Source: Streptomyces sp. A 4/2 (lineage in GTDB: Bacteria > Actinomycetota > Actinomycetes > Streptomycetales > Streptomycetaceae). From it: a DNA stretch of 64,000 nucleotides. The notes below the pieces were generated by a model. That model did not search any database. It was not told where the DNA came from and saw only the letters and a program-made list of their open reading frames with translations. The stretch lies in contig NZ_CALNVW010000031.1 in the NCBI RefSeq assembly GCF_940670765.1, forward strand, positions 62,001 to 126,000, given 5' to 3'. Shown here piece by piece: positions 17,055-26,183 of the stretch; position 1 is the first letter of the stretch, and each line of letters starts with the position of its first letter. Position numbers and translations under genes: made by a program.

Positions 17055-18278
17055 TCACACCAGGGCGAACTGACCTTCAGGGCCCTCCTCGTGATGGTCG
17101 AGCACCGAAGCGGGGAGGCGCGCCGCCGCGGGTACCGGAAGGACGCCCGCCGCCTCCAGCTCGGCCCGCCCGATACGCGGGCCCGACGCCAGCTCCCGCC
17201 GTAACTCCCGCTGATCGCACCGGAGTCCGGCCAGCAGGGCCAGCACGGTGATCAGCTCCAGCAGTTCGGAGTTCCACTCGGGGAGCCAGCCGCCCGGCCG
17301 CAGTGCCTCCAGCGTGCCGGGCTCCGCGGGAGCGGTCCTGCGCGCGAACCACAGGTCGAGCACCCGGACCCCGCCCGCCGTGAAGTCCCAGGCCCCGGCG
17401 GGCACCGGCGAGATGCGCCCGGTGCCGAGCAGCAGAGCCTCCTCGCCGGGGTCGTACGTGAGCGCCTCGGGCCGGGGCGGGACGGCGGCCCGCACGTAGG
17501 GCCGGCGGCCCCCGGGCAGCCGGGGCCGGTCACCGCCGCGCGCCCCGCGCAGCTGGATCCGCAGCAACTGCTCTCCCAGTTCGGCCCCGGACGACCAGAG
17601 CCGCGGGTCCGCGGTCAGTGGTACACCGCACCCGCCGGGCACCGGCCCGGCCGCGGCCACCGCCCAGGCGAGTATCTGCTCGGCGGTGACCTCCTGCCGG
17701 TAGCGCGCGGTGAGCAGATCCGCCAGCCCCGGAGCGATATTGGGCTCGGCCCCGCCGGGCCTGCGGTGCAGCGGCCTGATCCGGCCGGACCGGCCCGCCG
17801 GGGAACGGCCGTCCGGGAGTACCGCCGAGACCAGCAGCGCCGGGCCCGGGTCTCCCGCCGCGCCGTCTCCCGCCGTGCCGGGCTGTTCGACGGCGAAGAG
17901 CTGGTGCTCGTCGGCGACCCGCCACAGCTCCGGGCGTGCGGCGTCCAGCAGCCGGTGATCGGGGATCAGCCACTGCTCGTCGAACGGGCCGAGGCCGAAC
18001 CGTACCGGTGCGGGACACGGGCCCGACTCCCGGCTGAAGCGGCCCGTCCCGGTGGGCTGTCCCGGCAGCGCGGACACGGAACTCTCCGGCGTCCTGGCCC
18101 TGGTGGGGCGGAACAGCCGTTCCCGCTCGGGCCCTTCGGCCCGTACCAGCGTGTCCCAACGGGCCTTGAGCGAACGGGCGTCGGGCGCCACCACCCAGTC
18201 GCGCCCCAGCCGTGGGGACCTCACCGACCAGGGCATCAGATCGTCGAGCAGGGGAACGTCATCCGTCACGGTCCGCAT
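17055..18278 (-). CDS. Type ISP restriction/modification-like protein, C-terminal domain only; contains a TTA codon
   Basis: A 407-residue protein resembling the target-recognition/C-terminal region of type ISP restriction enzymes (FDEQWLIPDHRLLDAARPELWRV motif near residue 100). It has no helicase, nuclease or methyltransferase motifs. Stand-alone versions like this are widespread in Streptomyces under the type ISP name (from memory), so restriction activity should not be assumed. One Leu codon, in the QRELRREL segment, is TTA (genome bases 17202-17204 on the opposite strand), the only TTA codon I found in the window. Translation should therefore depend on the bldA tRNA. MRTVTDD at 18278 is the family-like start. 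Confidence 0.65.
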   Translation of the reverse strand: MRTVTDDVPLLDDLMPWSVRSPRLGRDWVVAPDARSLKARWDTLVRAEGPERERLFRPTRARTPESSVSALPGQPTGTGRFSRESGPCPAPVRFGLGPFDEQWLIPDHRLLDAARPELWRVADEHQLFAVEQPGTAGDGAAGDPGPALLVSAVLPDGRSPAGRSGRIRPLHRRPGGAEPNIAPGLADLLTARYRQEVTAEQILAWAVAAAGPVPGGCGVPLTADPRLWSSGAELGEQLLRIQLRGARGGDRPRLPGGRRPYVRAAVPPRPEALTYDPGEEALLLGTGRISPVPAGAWDFTAGGVRVLDLWFARRTAPAEPGTLEALRPGGWLPEWNSELLELITVLALLAGLRCDQRELRRELASGPRIGRAELEAAGVLPVPAAARLPASVLDHHEEGPEGQFALV

Positions 18279-18280
18279 GC

Positions 18281-18294
18281 TAGGGCCTCTCGTG
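18281..18294 (+). repeat. Copy 2 of dispersed AGGGYCTYTCG element
   Basis: TAGGGCCTCTCGTG, three bases upstream of the type ISP-like gene start, in a promoter region rather than at a stop codon. Confidence 0.45.
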
Positions 18295-18343
18295 CCGCAG
18301 CCCGCAAGGTTCGACGGGGCACCGTGCGTTCCCCGACACACGA

Positions 18344-18380
18344 AAGGGGGGCGCCGGCCAACCTGCCCAGCGCCCCCCTT
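18344..18380 (-). terminator. Terminator of the SPFH/zinc-ribbon operon
   Basis: AAGGGGGGCGC and GCGCCCCCCTT form a perfect 11-bp stem with a 15-nt loop. It starts 12 nt beyond the zinc-ribbon gene stop codon (18393). Confidence 0.8.
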
Positions 18381-18392
18381 CCCGAACCGGCT

Positions 18393-19508
18393 CTACTTTC
18401 TGACCACCAGGAGGACGATCACCGCGATGACGGCGAGGGCAGCCACCACCGTGGCGGCGATCTTGCCCTTGCTGTACGGGCGTTCGCCGATCACCTCGGC
18501 GGTGCGGGCGTTGACCATGACCTGCCAGCTCTTGCCCGCGTACAGGTAGGTCAGGAACCACACGGGCAGCAGCATCAGCTTGAAGGTGAGCCCCGAGTAC
18601 CGGGTGTCCACCGAGTGCACCCGCTGCTCGTCACCGCCGATGTCCTTGCGGCAGTCGGACCTGATGACCTTGGCCATCCGCTCCTTGGCCGTCTCCAGCC
18701 CGTCCTCGGGCTCCACGTCGTACCGCACGGTCCGGAACCCCGCCAGGTACTCGGGCTGGAACGGCTTGGCCTCCTCCAGCGGCCACGGCGTCAGCTTGTC
18801 CAGCTGTTCGTGGGCGACATGGGTGGTCCCGGCGACCAGTACGTCGTCGAAGTCACGGTCGACCGTCCCGGAGGCCGGATACCAGCGGGTGCGGCGCACC
18901 TCGCGGGTCTTGGTGACGGTCTCGCCGTTCTCGGTGGTGGTGTACGTCTCGGTCACGTAGTAGTACACGCCACGCTGGCCGCGGTAGTCGGAGACCGTCT
19001 CCGCGTCGTACGTCCAGTGCGGCAGGTAGCTGCCCCTGAACGTCTCGGCCTCACTGACCTTCTTCAGGCTGGAGGGCGCGAACCAGCGGGACGACGTCCA
19101 CTTGCGCAACGCCGTACGGGCCTCGTCGTGGCCCAGGCCGAACGGGACCACCGCCTCCGGTGCCACCCGCTCGGTGGCGTCCGGTTCGGCGACCAGCGCG
19201 GTGGCGCAGAACTGGCAGCGTGCGGAGAGGTCGTCGCTCTCGGTGTGGGCGCCGCAGCCCGGACAGACGTACGTCCGGACGCCCTCCGCCGTGGTGCCCA
19301 GCGGTTTGGCGGGCAGCGTGGCCAGTTCGTCGAAACTGTGCTCACGGACCTGGCGCGGGACCGCGGTGACCGCCTGCTCATGGCCGCAGTACGGGCAGCG
19401 CAGGGCGTCGGAGCCGGGCGCGAACTCCACGGTGGCGCCGCACGCCTGGCACGGGTAGGAACGCGAGACCGCGCCGGGCGCGGCCGAGTTCTGCTCGTCG
19501 GTGCTCAT
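18393..19508 (-). CDS. Zinc-ribbon membrane protein (TFIIB-type zinc ribbon), partner of SPFH protein
   Basis: A 371-residue protein. Two CxxC-type zinc ribbons come first (CQACGA...CPYCG near residues 20-42, CPGCGA...CQFCA near 82-105). A central beta-rich region of about 220 residues follows, with aromatic motifs such as YLPHWTYDAET. Then come a hydrophobic segment near residues 305-325 and a C-terminal helix ending VVRK. It is membrane anchored with most of the chain on one side. Function is unknown. It follows the SPFH gene by 13 nt, so they form an operon ending at an 11-bp hairpin. MSTDEQN at 19508 is chosen; an upstream ATG would run into the SPFH gene. Confidence 0.78.
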   Translation of the reverse strand: MSTDEQNSAAPGAVSRSYPCQACGATVEFAPGSDALRCPYCGHEQAVTAVPRQVREHSFDELATLPAKPLGTTAEGVRTYVCPGCGAHTESDDLSARCQFCATALVAEPDATERVAPEAVVPFGLGHDEARTALRKWTSSRWFAPSSLKKVSEAETFRGSYLPHWTYDAETVSDYRGQRGVYYYVTETYTTTENGETVTKTREVRRTRWYPASGTVDRDFDDVLVAGTTHVAHEQLDKLTPWPLEEAKPFQPEYLAGFRTVRYDVEPEDGLETAKERMAKVIRSDCRKDIGGDEQRVHSVDTRYSGLTFKLMLLPVWFLTYLYAGKSWQVMVNARTAEVIGERPYSKGKIAATVVAALAVIAVIVLLVVRK

Positions 19509-19521
19509 CGTCCTGCCGCTC

Positions 19522-20655
19522 TCAGGCCTGTGGCGGGAGCGGCGGCGGGACGGCGCCGAAGAGTCTGCCCACATCGGGCACCTGGTCGGCGGCCAGCCAG
19601 CCGGGCATCCCGTCCTTCCAGACGAGCGACGCCCGGGTCAGGGTGCCCGCGCTCACCAGACCGGCCAGCGCGGCGCTGTCGTACGGCCCCTGCTGGGCGC
19701 CGTTGACACCGACGAACCACTGGTCCTGGGCGGGCAGCGGCGGCGGGCCCGCCGCAGGGGCGGGGGCAGCGGCGGGCGCCGGAGCGGCAGCCCCGGGCTG
19801 GGGGGTGAGCCCGGCGGCCATCCGCTGTCCGGCGGCCATGCCGAGTCCCAGGCCCATGCCTTCGCCGACCCCGCTGCCGGGGGTGCGGGCACCGGCGGCG
19901 AGCGCGTCGGCGGCCTGGAACTGGCTGTACTGGTCGAGGTTGCCCGCGATCCCCATCCGGGAACGGGTGTCGATGGCCTCCTCGACCTCGGGCGGCAGCG
20001 AGATGTTCTCGATGATGAACTTGGGGACGGCGATACCGACCGGCTTCAGTTCCTCGGTGAGCACCCCCGCCAGCCTGGTGCCGATCTCGTCCTGCCGGGT
20101 CGCCAGATCCAGCATCGGTACGCCCGAGGTGGCGAGCGCGCTGCCCAGCTTGCCGACGATCAGCTGGCGCAGGTACTCCTGCACTTCCTCGGTGCGGAAC
20201 TGCGGGTCGGTGCCCGCCAGTTCACGCAGCAGCGCGGCCGGGTCCACCACCCGCGCGGCGTAGGCGCCGAAGGCCCGCAGCCGTACCATCCCGAACTCGG
20301 GGTCACGGACGATGACGGGGTTCTGCGTGCCCCACTTCATGTCGGTGAACTGACGGGTGGTGACGAAGTACACCTCGGCCTTGAAAGGCGAGTTGAAGCC
20401 GTACTTCCAGCCCTTCAGGGTGGCGAGCACCGGAAGGTTCTGTGTCTCCAGGGTGTACGTACCCGGCTCGAAGACGTCGGCTATCCGGCCCTCGTTGACG
20501 AAGACCGCGGTCTGCGACTCGCGTACGACGAGCCGGGCGCCCATCTTGATCTCGTTGTCGTGCCGCGGGAACCGCCACACGATGGTGTCCCGGCTGTCGT
20601 CGGTCCATTCGACGATGTCAATGAATTCCCCGCGGATGCTGTCGAACAGCCCCAT
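19522..20655 (-). CDS. SPFH-domain protein with C-terminal GYF_2-like domain
   Basis: A 377-residue protein. The first ~230 residues are an SPFH (stomatin/prohibitin/flotillin) domain of the virion-core-protein/YdjI type, containing EFIDIVEW, FEPGTYTLET and GVLTEELKPVGIAV. A Gly/Ala/Pro-rich linker follows (about 255-310). Then comes a GYF_2-type module, WFVGVNGAQQGPYDSAALAGLV...VWKDGMPGWLAA. SPFH proteins form membrane-associated oligomeric scaffolds; the GYF_2 part is typical of bacterial fusion proteins that organise membrane complexes. The immediate zinc-ribbon neighbour makes a two-gene operon. The actual cargo is unknown. Confidence 0.85.
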   Translation of the reverse strand: MGLFDSIRGEFIDIVEWTDDSRDTIVWRFPRHDNEIKMGARLVVRESQTAVFVNEGRIADVFEPGTYTLETQNLPVLATLKGWKYGFNSPFKAEVYFVTTRQFTDMKWGTQNPVIVRDPEFGMVRLRAFGAYAARVVDPAALLRELAGTDPQFRTEEVQEYLRQLIVGKLGSALATSGVPMLDLATRQDEIGTRLAGVLTEELKPVGIAVPKFIIENISLPPEVEEAIDTRSRMGIAGNLDQYSQFQAADALAAGARTPGSGVGEGMGLGLGMAAGQRMAAGLTPQPGAAAPAPAAAPAPAAGPPPLPAQDQWFVGVNGAQQGPYDSAALAGLVSAGTLTRASLVWKDGMPGWLAADQVPDVGRLFGAVPPPLPPQA

Positions 20656-20754
20656 GGAACCTCCCCCGCTCGCTGTGGTGTCCCTCTCCGGAACCCGCCA
20701 CGAAACGATAGCAACCTGCGGTGATACCGGAACGGGCCCGTCCGGCAGGGGGCC

Positions 20755-23025
20755 TCAGTGCGCTGCGGATCCGGTGTCCGGCCCGCCCTCGGTGTTCACG
20801 TGCGGCAGGATCCGGTCCAGCCGGCGCGGCGTCCACCAGGCCGCTCTGCCGAGCAGGGTCATCGCCGCCGGAACCAGCAGCAGCCGCACCACCGTCGCGT
20901 CGATCAGCACGCTCACGGCCAGGCCGAGACCCAGCATCTTCACCACGATGTTGTCGCTGATCACGAAGGCGGCGAACACGCTCACCATGATGAGCGCGGC
21001 GCAGGTGATGACCAGCGCGGTGATCTCCAGGGCGTGCGCGACGCTCGCCTTCGGGTCGCCGGTGCGCAGCCATGCCTCGTGGACCCGGGTGAGCAGGAAG
21101 ATCTCGTAGTCCATGCTCAGGCCGAAGACGATCGCGAACATCATCATCGGGACGTAACTCTCGACGGGCACCTTGCCCGACACCCCCAGCGCCGGACCGC
21201 CCCACCCCCACTGGAAGACGGCCACCACGACCCCGTACGAGGCGGCGATGGACAGGACGTTCAGCACGGCGGCCTTGACCGCGACGAGCAGCCCGCGGAA
21301 GACGGCCAGCACGATGAGGAAGGCCAGGGCGACCACCACCGCGATGATCAGCGGCAGCCGGCTGGAGACGATGTCCAGGAAGTCCACCTGGGCGGCGGTC
21401 GTTCCCGTCACATAGCCGTGCGCCTTCGTGCCCGAGACGGCGGCGGGCAGCGTGTCGTGGACCAGCCGGTCGGTCAGCCGGGTGGTGGTCTCGTCCTGCG
21501 GGGCCTGCTCCGAGTAGGCGGTGCCGACCAGTACGTCCCCGTCCTGGGTGGGCGTCAGCGGGGTGACGGTCGCGGCTCCGGGGACGTCCGTCAGCGCCTT
21601 CTGCGCCTGTGAGGCGAGCGCGGAACGGTCCGACGACGGCACCGAGGTCTGGTCGATGACCAGGGTCAGCGGCCCGTTCGAGCCGGGGCCGAAGGCGTGC
21701 GTCATCAGGTCGTACGCCCGGCGGTCGGTGAACGACTTCGGGTCGGCGCCGTCCCCGATGTGACCGAGCTGGATGAAGAAGACCGGGACGGCGAGCACCG
21801 CGATCACGACCACCCCGCCGGCCAGGAACCACCACGGGCGGCGCTCCACCCGCTGCGCGTACCGGTGCCAGGTGCCGTGAGCCTCCTCGCCGGGCGCGGC
21901 GTCCGACTCGGCGACCGGCTTGCGGACCCGGTACTTGTCGATCCGCGGGCCGAGCAGCCCCAGCAGCGCGGGCACCAGGGTGAGCGCTCCGAGGACCGCG
22001 GTGACCACGGTGACAGCGGCGGCGACGCCGAGTTTGGAGATGAAGCTGATGCCGGAGACGGACAGCCCGGCCAGGGCGATGACGACCGTGCAGCCGGACA
22101 CCAGGACCGCGCGCCCGCTGGTGGACACCGCCCGGCCCGCGGCCGTCACCGCTCCGGCGCCGTTCATCAGGCCCTGCCGGTGGCGGGTGATCAGGAACAG
22201 CGCGTAGTCGATGCCGACACCGAGGCCGATCATGGTGGCCAGGGTGGGGGCGACCGTGGCGAAGGCGAACGCGGAGGCGAGCAGCCCGAGACAGGCGAGC
22301 CCGCAGACGACACCGATCAGCGCGGTCAGCAGGGGCACACCCGCCGCGAGCACGCTGCCGAAGCCGATCACCAGGACCAGGATCGCCACCCCGAAGCCGA
22401 TGAGTTCGCTGATCCTGTCGTTGGGCTGCGGGCGGGCCAGTTCGCCCAGCGGGCCGCCGTACTCGACGTCGACCCCGGCGGAGCGCAGCGGCTGGACGGC
22501 CCGGTCCACGCCGTCGAGGTAGGACGGATCCAGGGTGGAGGGCTGCACATCGAAGCGGACCGTGATGTAGCCGGTCGATCCGTCCGTGGACAGCGGCCCG
22601 ACGTTCGGGCCCGACTGCGGAGGCGGAGTCGAGCCGTCGGACGGCAGCGGACTCTGCGCGGAGAGCACGTGCGGAAGCTTCTGAAGGCTGCCGATCACCG
22701 TGTTCATCTGCGAGCCGAAGTCCGTGAGCGGCTTCGACGTGTCGTGCAGCACGATCTGGCTGCCGTACCCGCCGAGGGCCGGATCGTGCTTCTTCAGGAC
22801 GTTCTGGCCCTTCTGCGCCTGGGACCCGGGCAGGGAGAAATTGTCGGAGTAGTCACCGCCGTACGTGTGGCTCAGGCCCTGGAGCGCCGCGAGGGCGACC
22901 AGCCAGCCCACGATCACCGTCACCCAGTGGCGGGCACACCACTCACCGAGCCCGCGCAGCGCGTCCTTCTTCCCGGGCGCCGCCCGGTGGGACCCCGGGC
23001 CGTGCGGCGGCTGAGCCAGCGGCAT
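20755..23025 (-). CDS. MMPL/RND-family transporter
   Basis: A 756-residue RND-type exporter with 12 predicted helices in two halves. The first helix is near residues 33-52. A large extracytoplasmic loop follows, with the GDYSDNFSLPGSQAQ start typical of actinobacterial MMPL proteins. The first helix bundle (about 200-350) contains the GIDYALF motif, and the second half carries FGLSMDYEIFLL. The paired GxDY/SMDYE motifs supply proton-relay Asp residues. Substrates in this family are lipids, siderophores or drugs. The ATG at 23025 has GGGAGA 5-6 nt upstream; the frame is open further but without a better site. It is followed by the SPFH operon on the same strand. Confidence 0.9.
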   Translation of the reverse strand: MPLAQPPHGPGSHRAAPGKKDALRGLGEWCARHWVTVIVGWLVALAALQGLSHTYGGDYSDNFSLPGSQAQKGQNVLKKHDPALGGYGSQIVLHDTSKPLTDFGSQMNTVIGSLQKLPHVLSAQSPLPSDGSTPPPQSGPNVGPLSTDGSTGYITVRFDVQPSTLDPSYLDGVDRAVQPLRSAGVDVEYGGPLGELARPQPNDRISELIGFGVAILVLVIGFGSVLAAGVPLLTALIGVVCGLACLGLLASAFAFATVAPTLATMIGLGVGIDYALFLITRHRQGLMNGAGAVTAAGRAVSTSGRAVLVSGCTVVIALAGLSVSGISFISKLGVAAAVTVVTAVLGALTLVPALLGLLGPRIDKYRVRKPVAESDAAPGEEAHGTWHRYAQRVERRPWWFLAGGVVVIAVLAVPVFFIQLGHIGDGADPKSFTDRRAYDLMTHAFGPGSNGPLTLVIDQTSVPSSDRSALASQAQKALTDVPGAATVTPLTPTQDGDVLVGTAYSEQAPQDETTTRLTDRLVHDTLPAAVSGTKAHGYVTGTTAAQVDFLDIVSSRLPLIIAVVVALAFLIVLAVFRGLLVAVKAAVLNVLSIAASYGVVVAVFQWGWGGPALGVSGKVPVESYVPMMMFAIVFGLSMDYEIFLLTRVHEAWLRTGDPKASVAHALEITALVITCAALIMVSVFAAFVISDNIVVKMLGLGLAVSVLIDATVVRLLLVPAAMTLLGRAAWWTPRRLDRILPHVNTEGGPDTGSAAH

Positions 23026-23214
23026 GCGTCTCTCCCAACGGGAACCGGCGCACGCGGGCCGCCGAGATCTGGAGGAGCCTTCCCGCGCGCTGCTCCGGAA
23101 CGGGGCACCGTGCGACATGAAGAATTAAAGGCTCAAAACGCTGCTGAGGCATGTGCGGACCGCCGCCGCGACGGGGCGCCTACGGGGGCCAGGGTCCGAA
23201 GGGTCCGACGGGCC

Positions 23215-23964
23215 CTACGGGGCCTCCACGGTGACCGAGAAGGAGAACCGGTCCCCCCGGTAGCGGATCCGGGCCACGTCGACGACCTGTCCCTCCTCGT
23301 CGTACGTCACCCCGGTGTAGTGCAGGATCGGCGAGAGCAGCGGGACCTGGAGCAGGTCGGCCGTCACCGGGTCCGCGAGCCGTGCCTCGACCGTGTCGGT
23401 GATCCGGCTGATCCGCACCCCCACCCCGTCCCGCAGCACCTTGGTCATCGGCCAGCGCTCCAGGTCGCCGACGTCGACCCGGGCGGCGATCTCCGGGCGG
23501 AGCGCGTTCTCCGCCCAGTTGGTGGGCTCCCCGCTGTCGCCGTCGCAGCGCAGCCGGGTGTAGTCGACGATCTCCTCCAGGCCGGGGAAGTACTCGGCGA
23601 GCTCACCGGGCACCGGAACCGCGCCGTGCCCCAGTACCGTCGTGCGTTCGCCCGACTGCTGGGCGACGATCGCGTCGATCGACCCCAGCAGCCGGCGCGG
23701 AGCGCTCGGGCGGGCGCCGGGGTCGATGAAGGTGCCGCGCCGCCGGTGCCTGGTGATCAGCCCCTCGGTCTCCAGCTCCTTGAGGGCCTGACGCATGGTG
23801 AGCACACTGACGCGGTAGTGCCCGGCGAGCTGTTCCTCGGTGGGCAGCCGCAGCGGGTCCTGCGGACGGCGGCCCAGTATCGAGGCGCGCAACGACTGCG
23901 AGACCTGGTACCAGAGCGGCAGTCTGCGGTTCAGGACCAGCGAGTCGGGCGCGAAGGCGGTCAC
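23215..23964 (-). CDS. GntR/HutC-family transcriptional regulator
   Basis: A 249-residue regulator: an N-terminal winged helix (LPTEEQLAGHYRVSVLTMRQALKELETEGLITRHRRRGTF) and a C-terminal UTRA ligand-binding domain of about 160 residues. It lies 52 nt downstream of hmgA on the same strand, so it may be co-transcribed with the homogentisate gene and respond to an aromatic-catabolism intermediate. Several genes of tyrosine catabolism are under HutC-type control in other bacteria, but the ligand here is an inference. A near-palindromic CGTACGTACATACG lies 10 nt before its start. Confidence 0.85.
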   Translation of the reverse strand: MTAFAPDSLVLNRRLPLWYQVSQSLRASILGRRPQDPLRLPTEEQLAGHYRVSVLTMRQALKELETEGLITRHRRRGTFIDPGARPSAPRRLLGSIDAIVAQQSGERTTVLGHGAVPVPGELAEYFPGLEEIVDYTRLRCDGDSGEPTNWAENALRPEIAARVDVGDLERWPMTKVLRDGVGVRISRITDTVEARLADPVTADLLQVPLLSPILHYTGVTYDEEGQVVDVARIRYRGDRFSFSVTVEAP

Positions 23965-23973
23965 CTGGGTCTC

Positions 23974-23987
23974 CGTACGTACATACG
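23974..23987. promoter_or_regulatory. Candidate GntR operator
   Basis: CGTACGTACATACG is palindromic at 12 of 14 positions. It lies between hmgA and the GntR start, a typical position for autoregulation. Confidence 0.4.
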
Positions 23988-24016
23988 ACCGGCTGTCGTT
24001 TCCGGTGGAGTATCCC

Positions 24017-25354
<1,338 letters not shown>

Positions 25355-25375
25355 CGCCCGCTCCTGTGCCGAAGG

Positions 25376-25399
25376 AATCCTATGCTCAACAGTAGGATT
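25376..25399. promoter_or_regulatory. Candidate operator between hmgA and TetR
   Basis: AATCCTA and TAGGATT form a perfect 7-bp inverted repeat with a 10-nt spacer. It is centred between the divergent starts of hmgA (22 bp away) and the TetR gene (57 bp away). The TetR product is the obvious candidate to bind. Confidence 0.5.
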
Positions 25400-25455
25400 G
25401 CGGTTACCGCCCGTCAACGGGAGACTTCCCGGGCGGCCGGAGCGCGGCAGGCATC

Positions 25456-26061
25456 ATGGAGCCCATGCCCGATCCGAACGCGCTCCGTCGCGTCCCCGTC
25501 CAGCAGCGCAGTGCCGAGCGGCTGACCCGGATACTCGACGCCTGCGCGGAGATCCTCGACGAGGGCGGGTACGAGCAGCTGACCACCCGTGCCGTCGCCG
25601 CGCGGGCCGCCGTCCCCATCGGCTCCGTCTACCGTTTCTTCGGCAACAAGCGCGCCATGGCCGACGCCCTGGCCCAGCGCAATCTGGACGGCTACGCGGA
25701 CCGGGTCGCCGACCGGCTGAGCGCCGTCCCGCCGGCGGACTGGCGTGGTGTGATCGACACCGTGCTGGACGAGTACCTCGGTATGCGGCGTACCGTCCCC
25801 GGCTTCGCGTTCGTCGACTTCGGCGGACCAGGGGCCGTGGACGAACCCAATCCGAAGGTCGCCGACCGCCTTTCGGAACTGCTCGCCGCCCACCTCGGCC
25901 GCGCGGCGGACGGCAGGCTGCGCCGCAAGGTTCTCGTGGGCGTCGAGGCCACCGACGCCCTGCTCCAACTCGCCTTCCGCGCCCAGCCGTCGGGGGACAC
26001 CGAGCTGATCGGGGAGACCCGGGAACTGCTGTACGCATACCTCGCGCCGGTGCTGGACTGA
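25456..26061 (+). CDS. TetR-family transcriptional regulator
   Basis: A 201-residue repressor. The helix-turn-helix is near residues 25-65 (ILDACAEILDEGGYEQLTTRAVAARAAVPIGSVYRFFGNKRAM). The C-terminal domain contains PGFAFVDFGGPG. The ATG at 25456 is used; MPDPNAL three codons later is an alternative. It is divergent from hmgA, and 120 bp upstream of the molybdopterin oxidoreductase. It could act on the AATCCTA-N10-TAGGATT repeat on its 5' side. The 20-bp palindrome on its 3' side also occurs at two distant acyl-CoA loci. Confidence 0.83.
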   Translation: MEPMPDPNALRRVPVQQRSAERLTRILDACAEILDEGGYEQLTTRAVAARAAVPIGSVYRFFGNKRAMADALAQRNLDGYADRVADRLSAVPPADWRGVIDTVLDEYLGMRRTVPGFAFVDFGGPGAVDEPNPKVADRLSELLAAHLGRAADGRLRRKVLVGVEATDALLQLAFRAQPSGDTELIGETRELLYAYLAPVLD

Positions 26062-26120
26062 GACCGGCCCCGCACCGGGGGCGGGCGCGCGTCCCCGGAT
26101 CCGGCCCGATCCCTCCCGTA

Positions 26121-26140
26121 CATGCCTACCGGTCGGTATG
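26121..26140. promoter_or_regulatory. 20-bp TetR-type operator, site C
   Basis: CATGCCTACCGGTCGGTATG is palindromic at 16 of 20 positions and lies 43 bp before the oxidoreductase GTG. Its reverse complement matches that of the site at 47356 at 18 of 20 positions, pointing to one regulator for both loci. Confidence 0.65.
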
Positions 26141-26183
26141 CTCGGGGCGCCCGTGTGCCACCGCTGTCGCCCCGGGAGGGCCC

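Noticed and set aside
17766..19706. 646-residue plus-strand ORF across the type ISP-like, zinc-ribbon and SPFH genes
   Set aside because: It is antisense to three genes with motifs and crosses a terminator.
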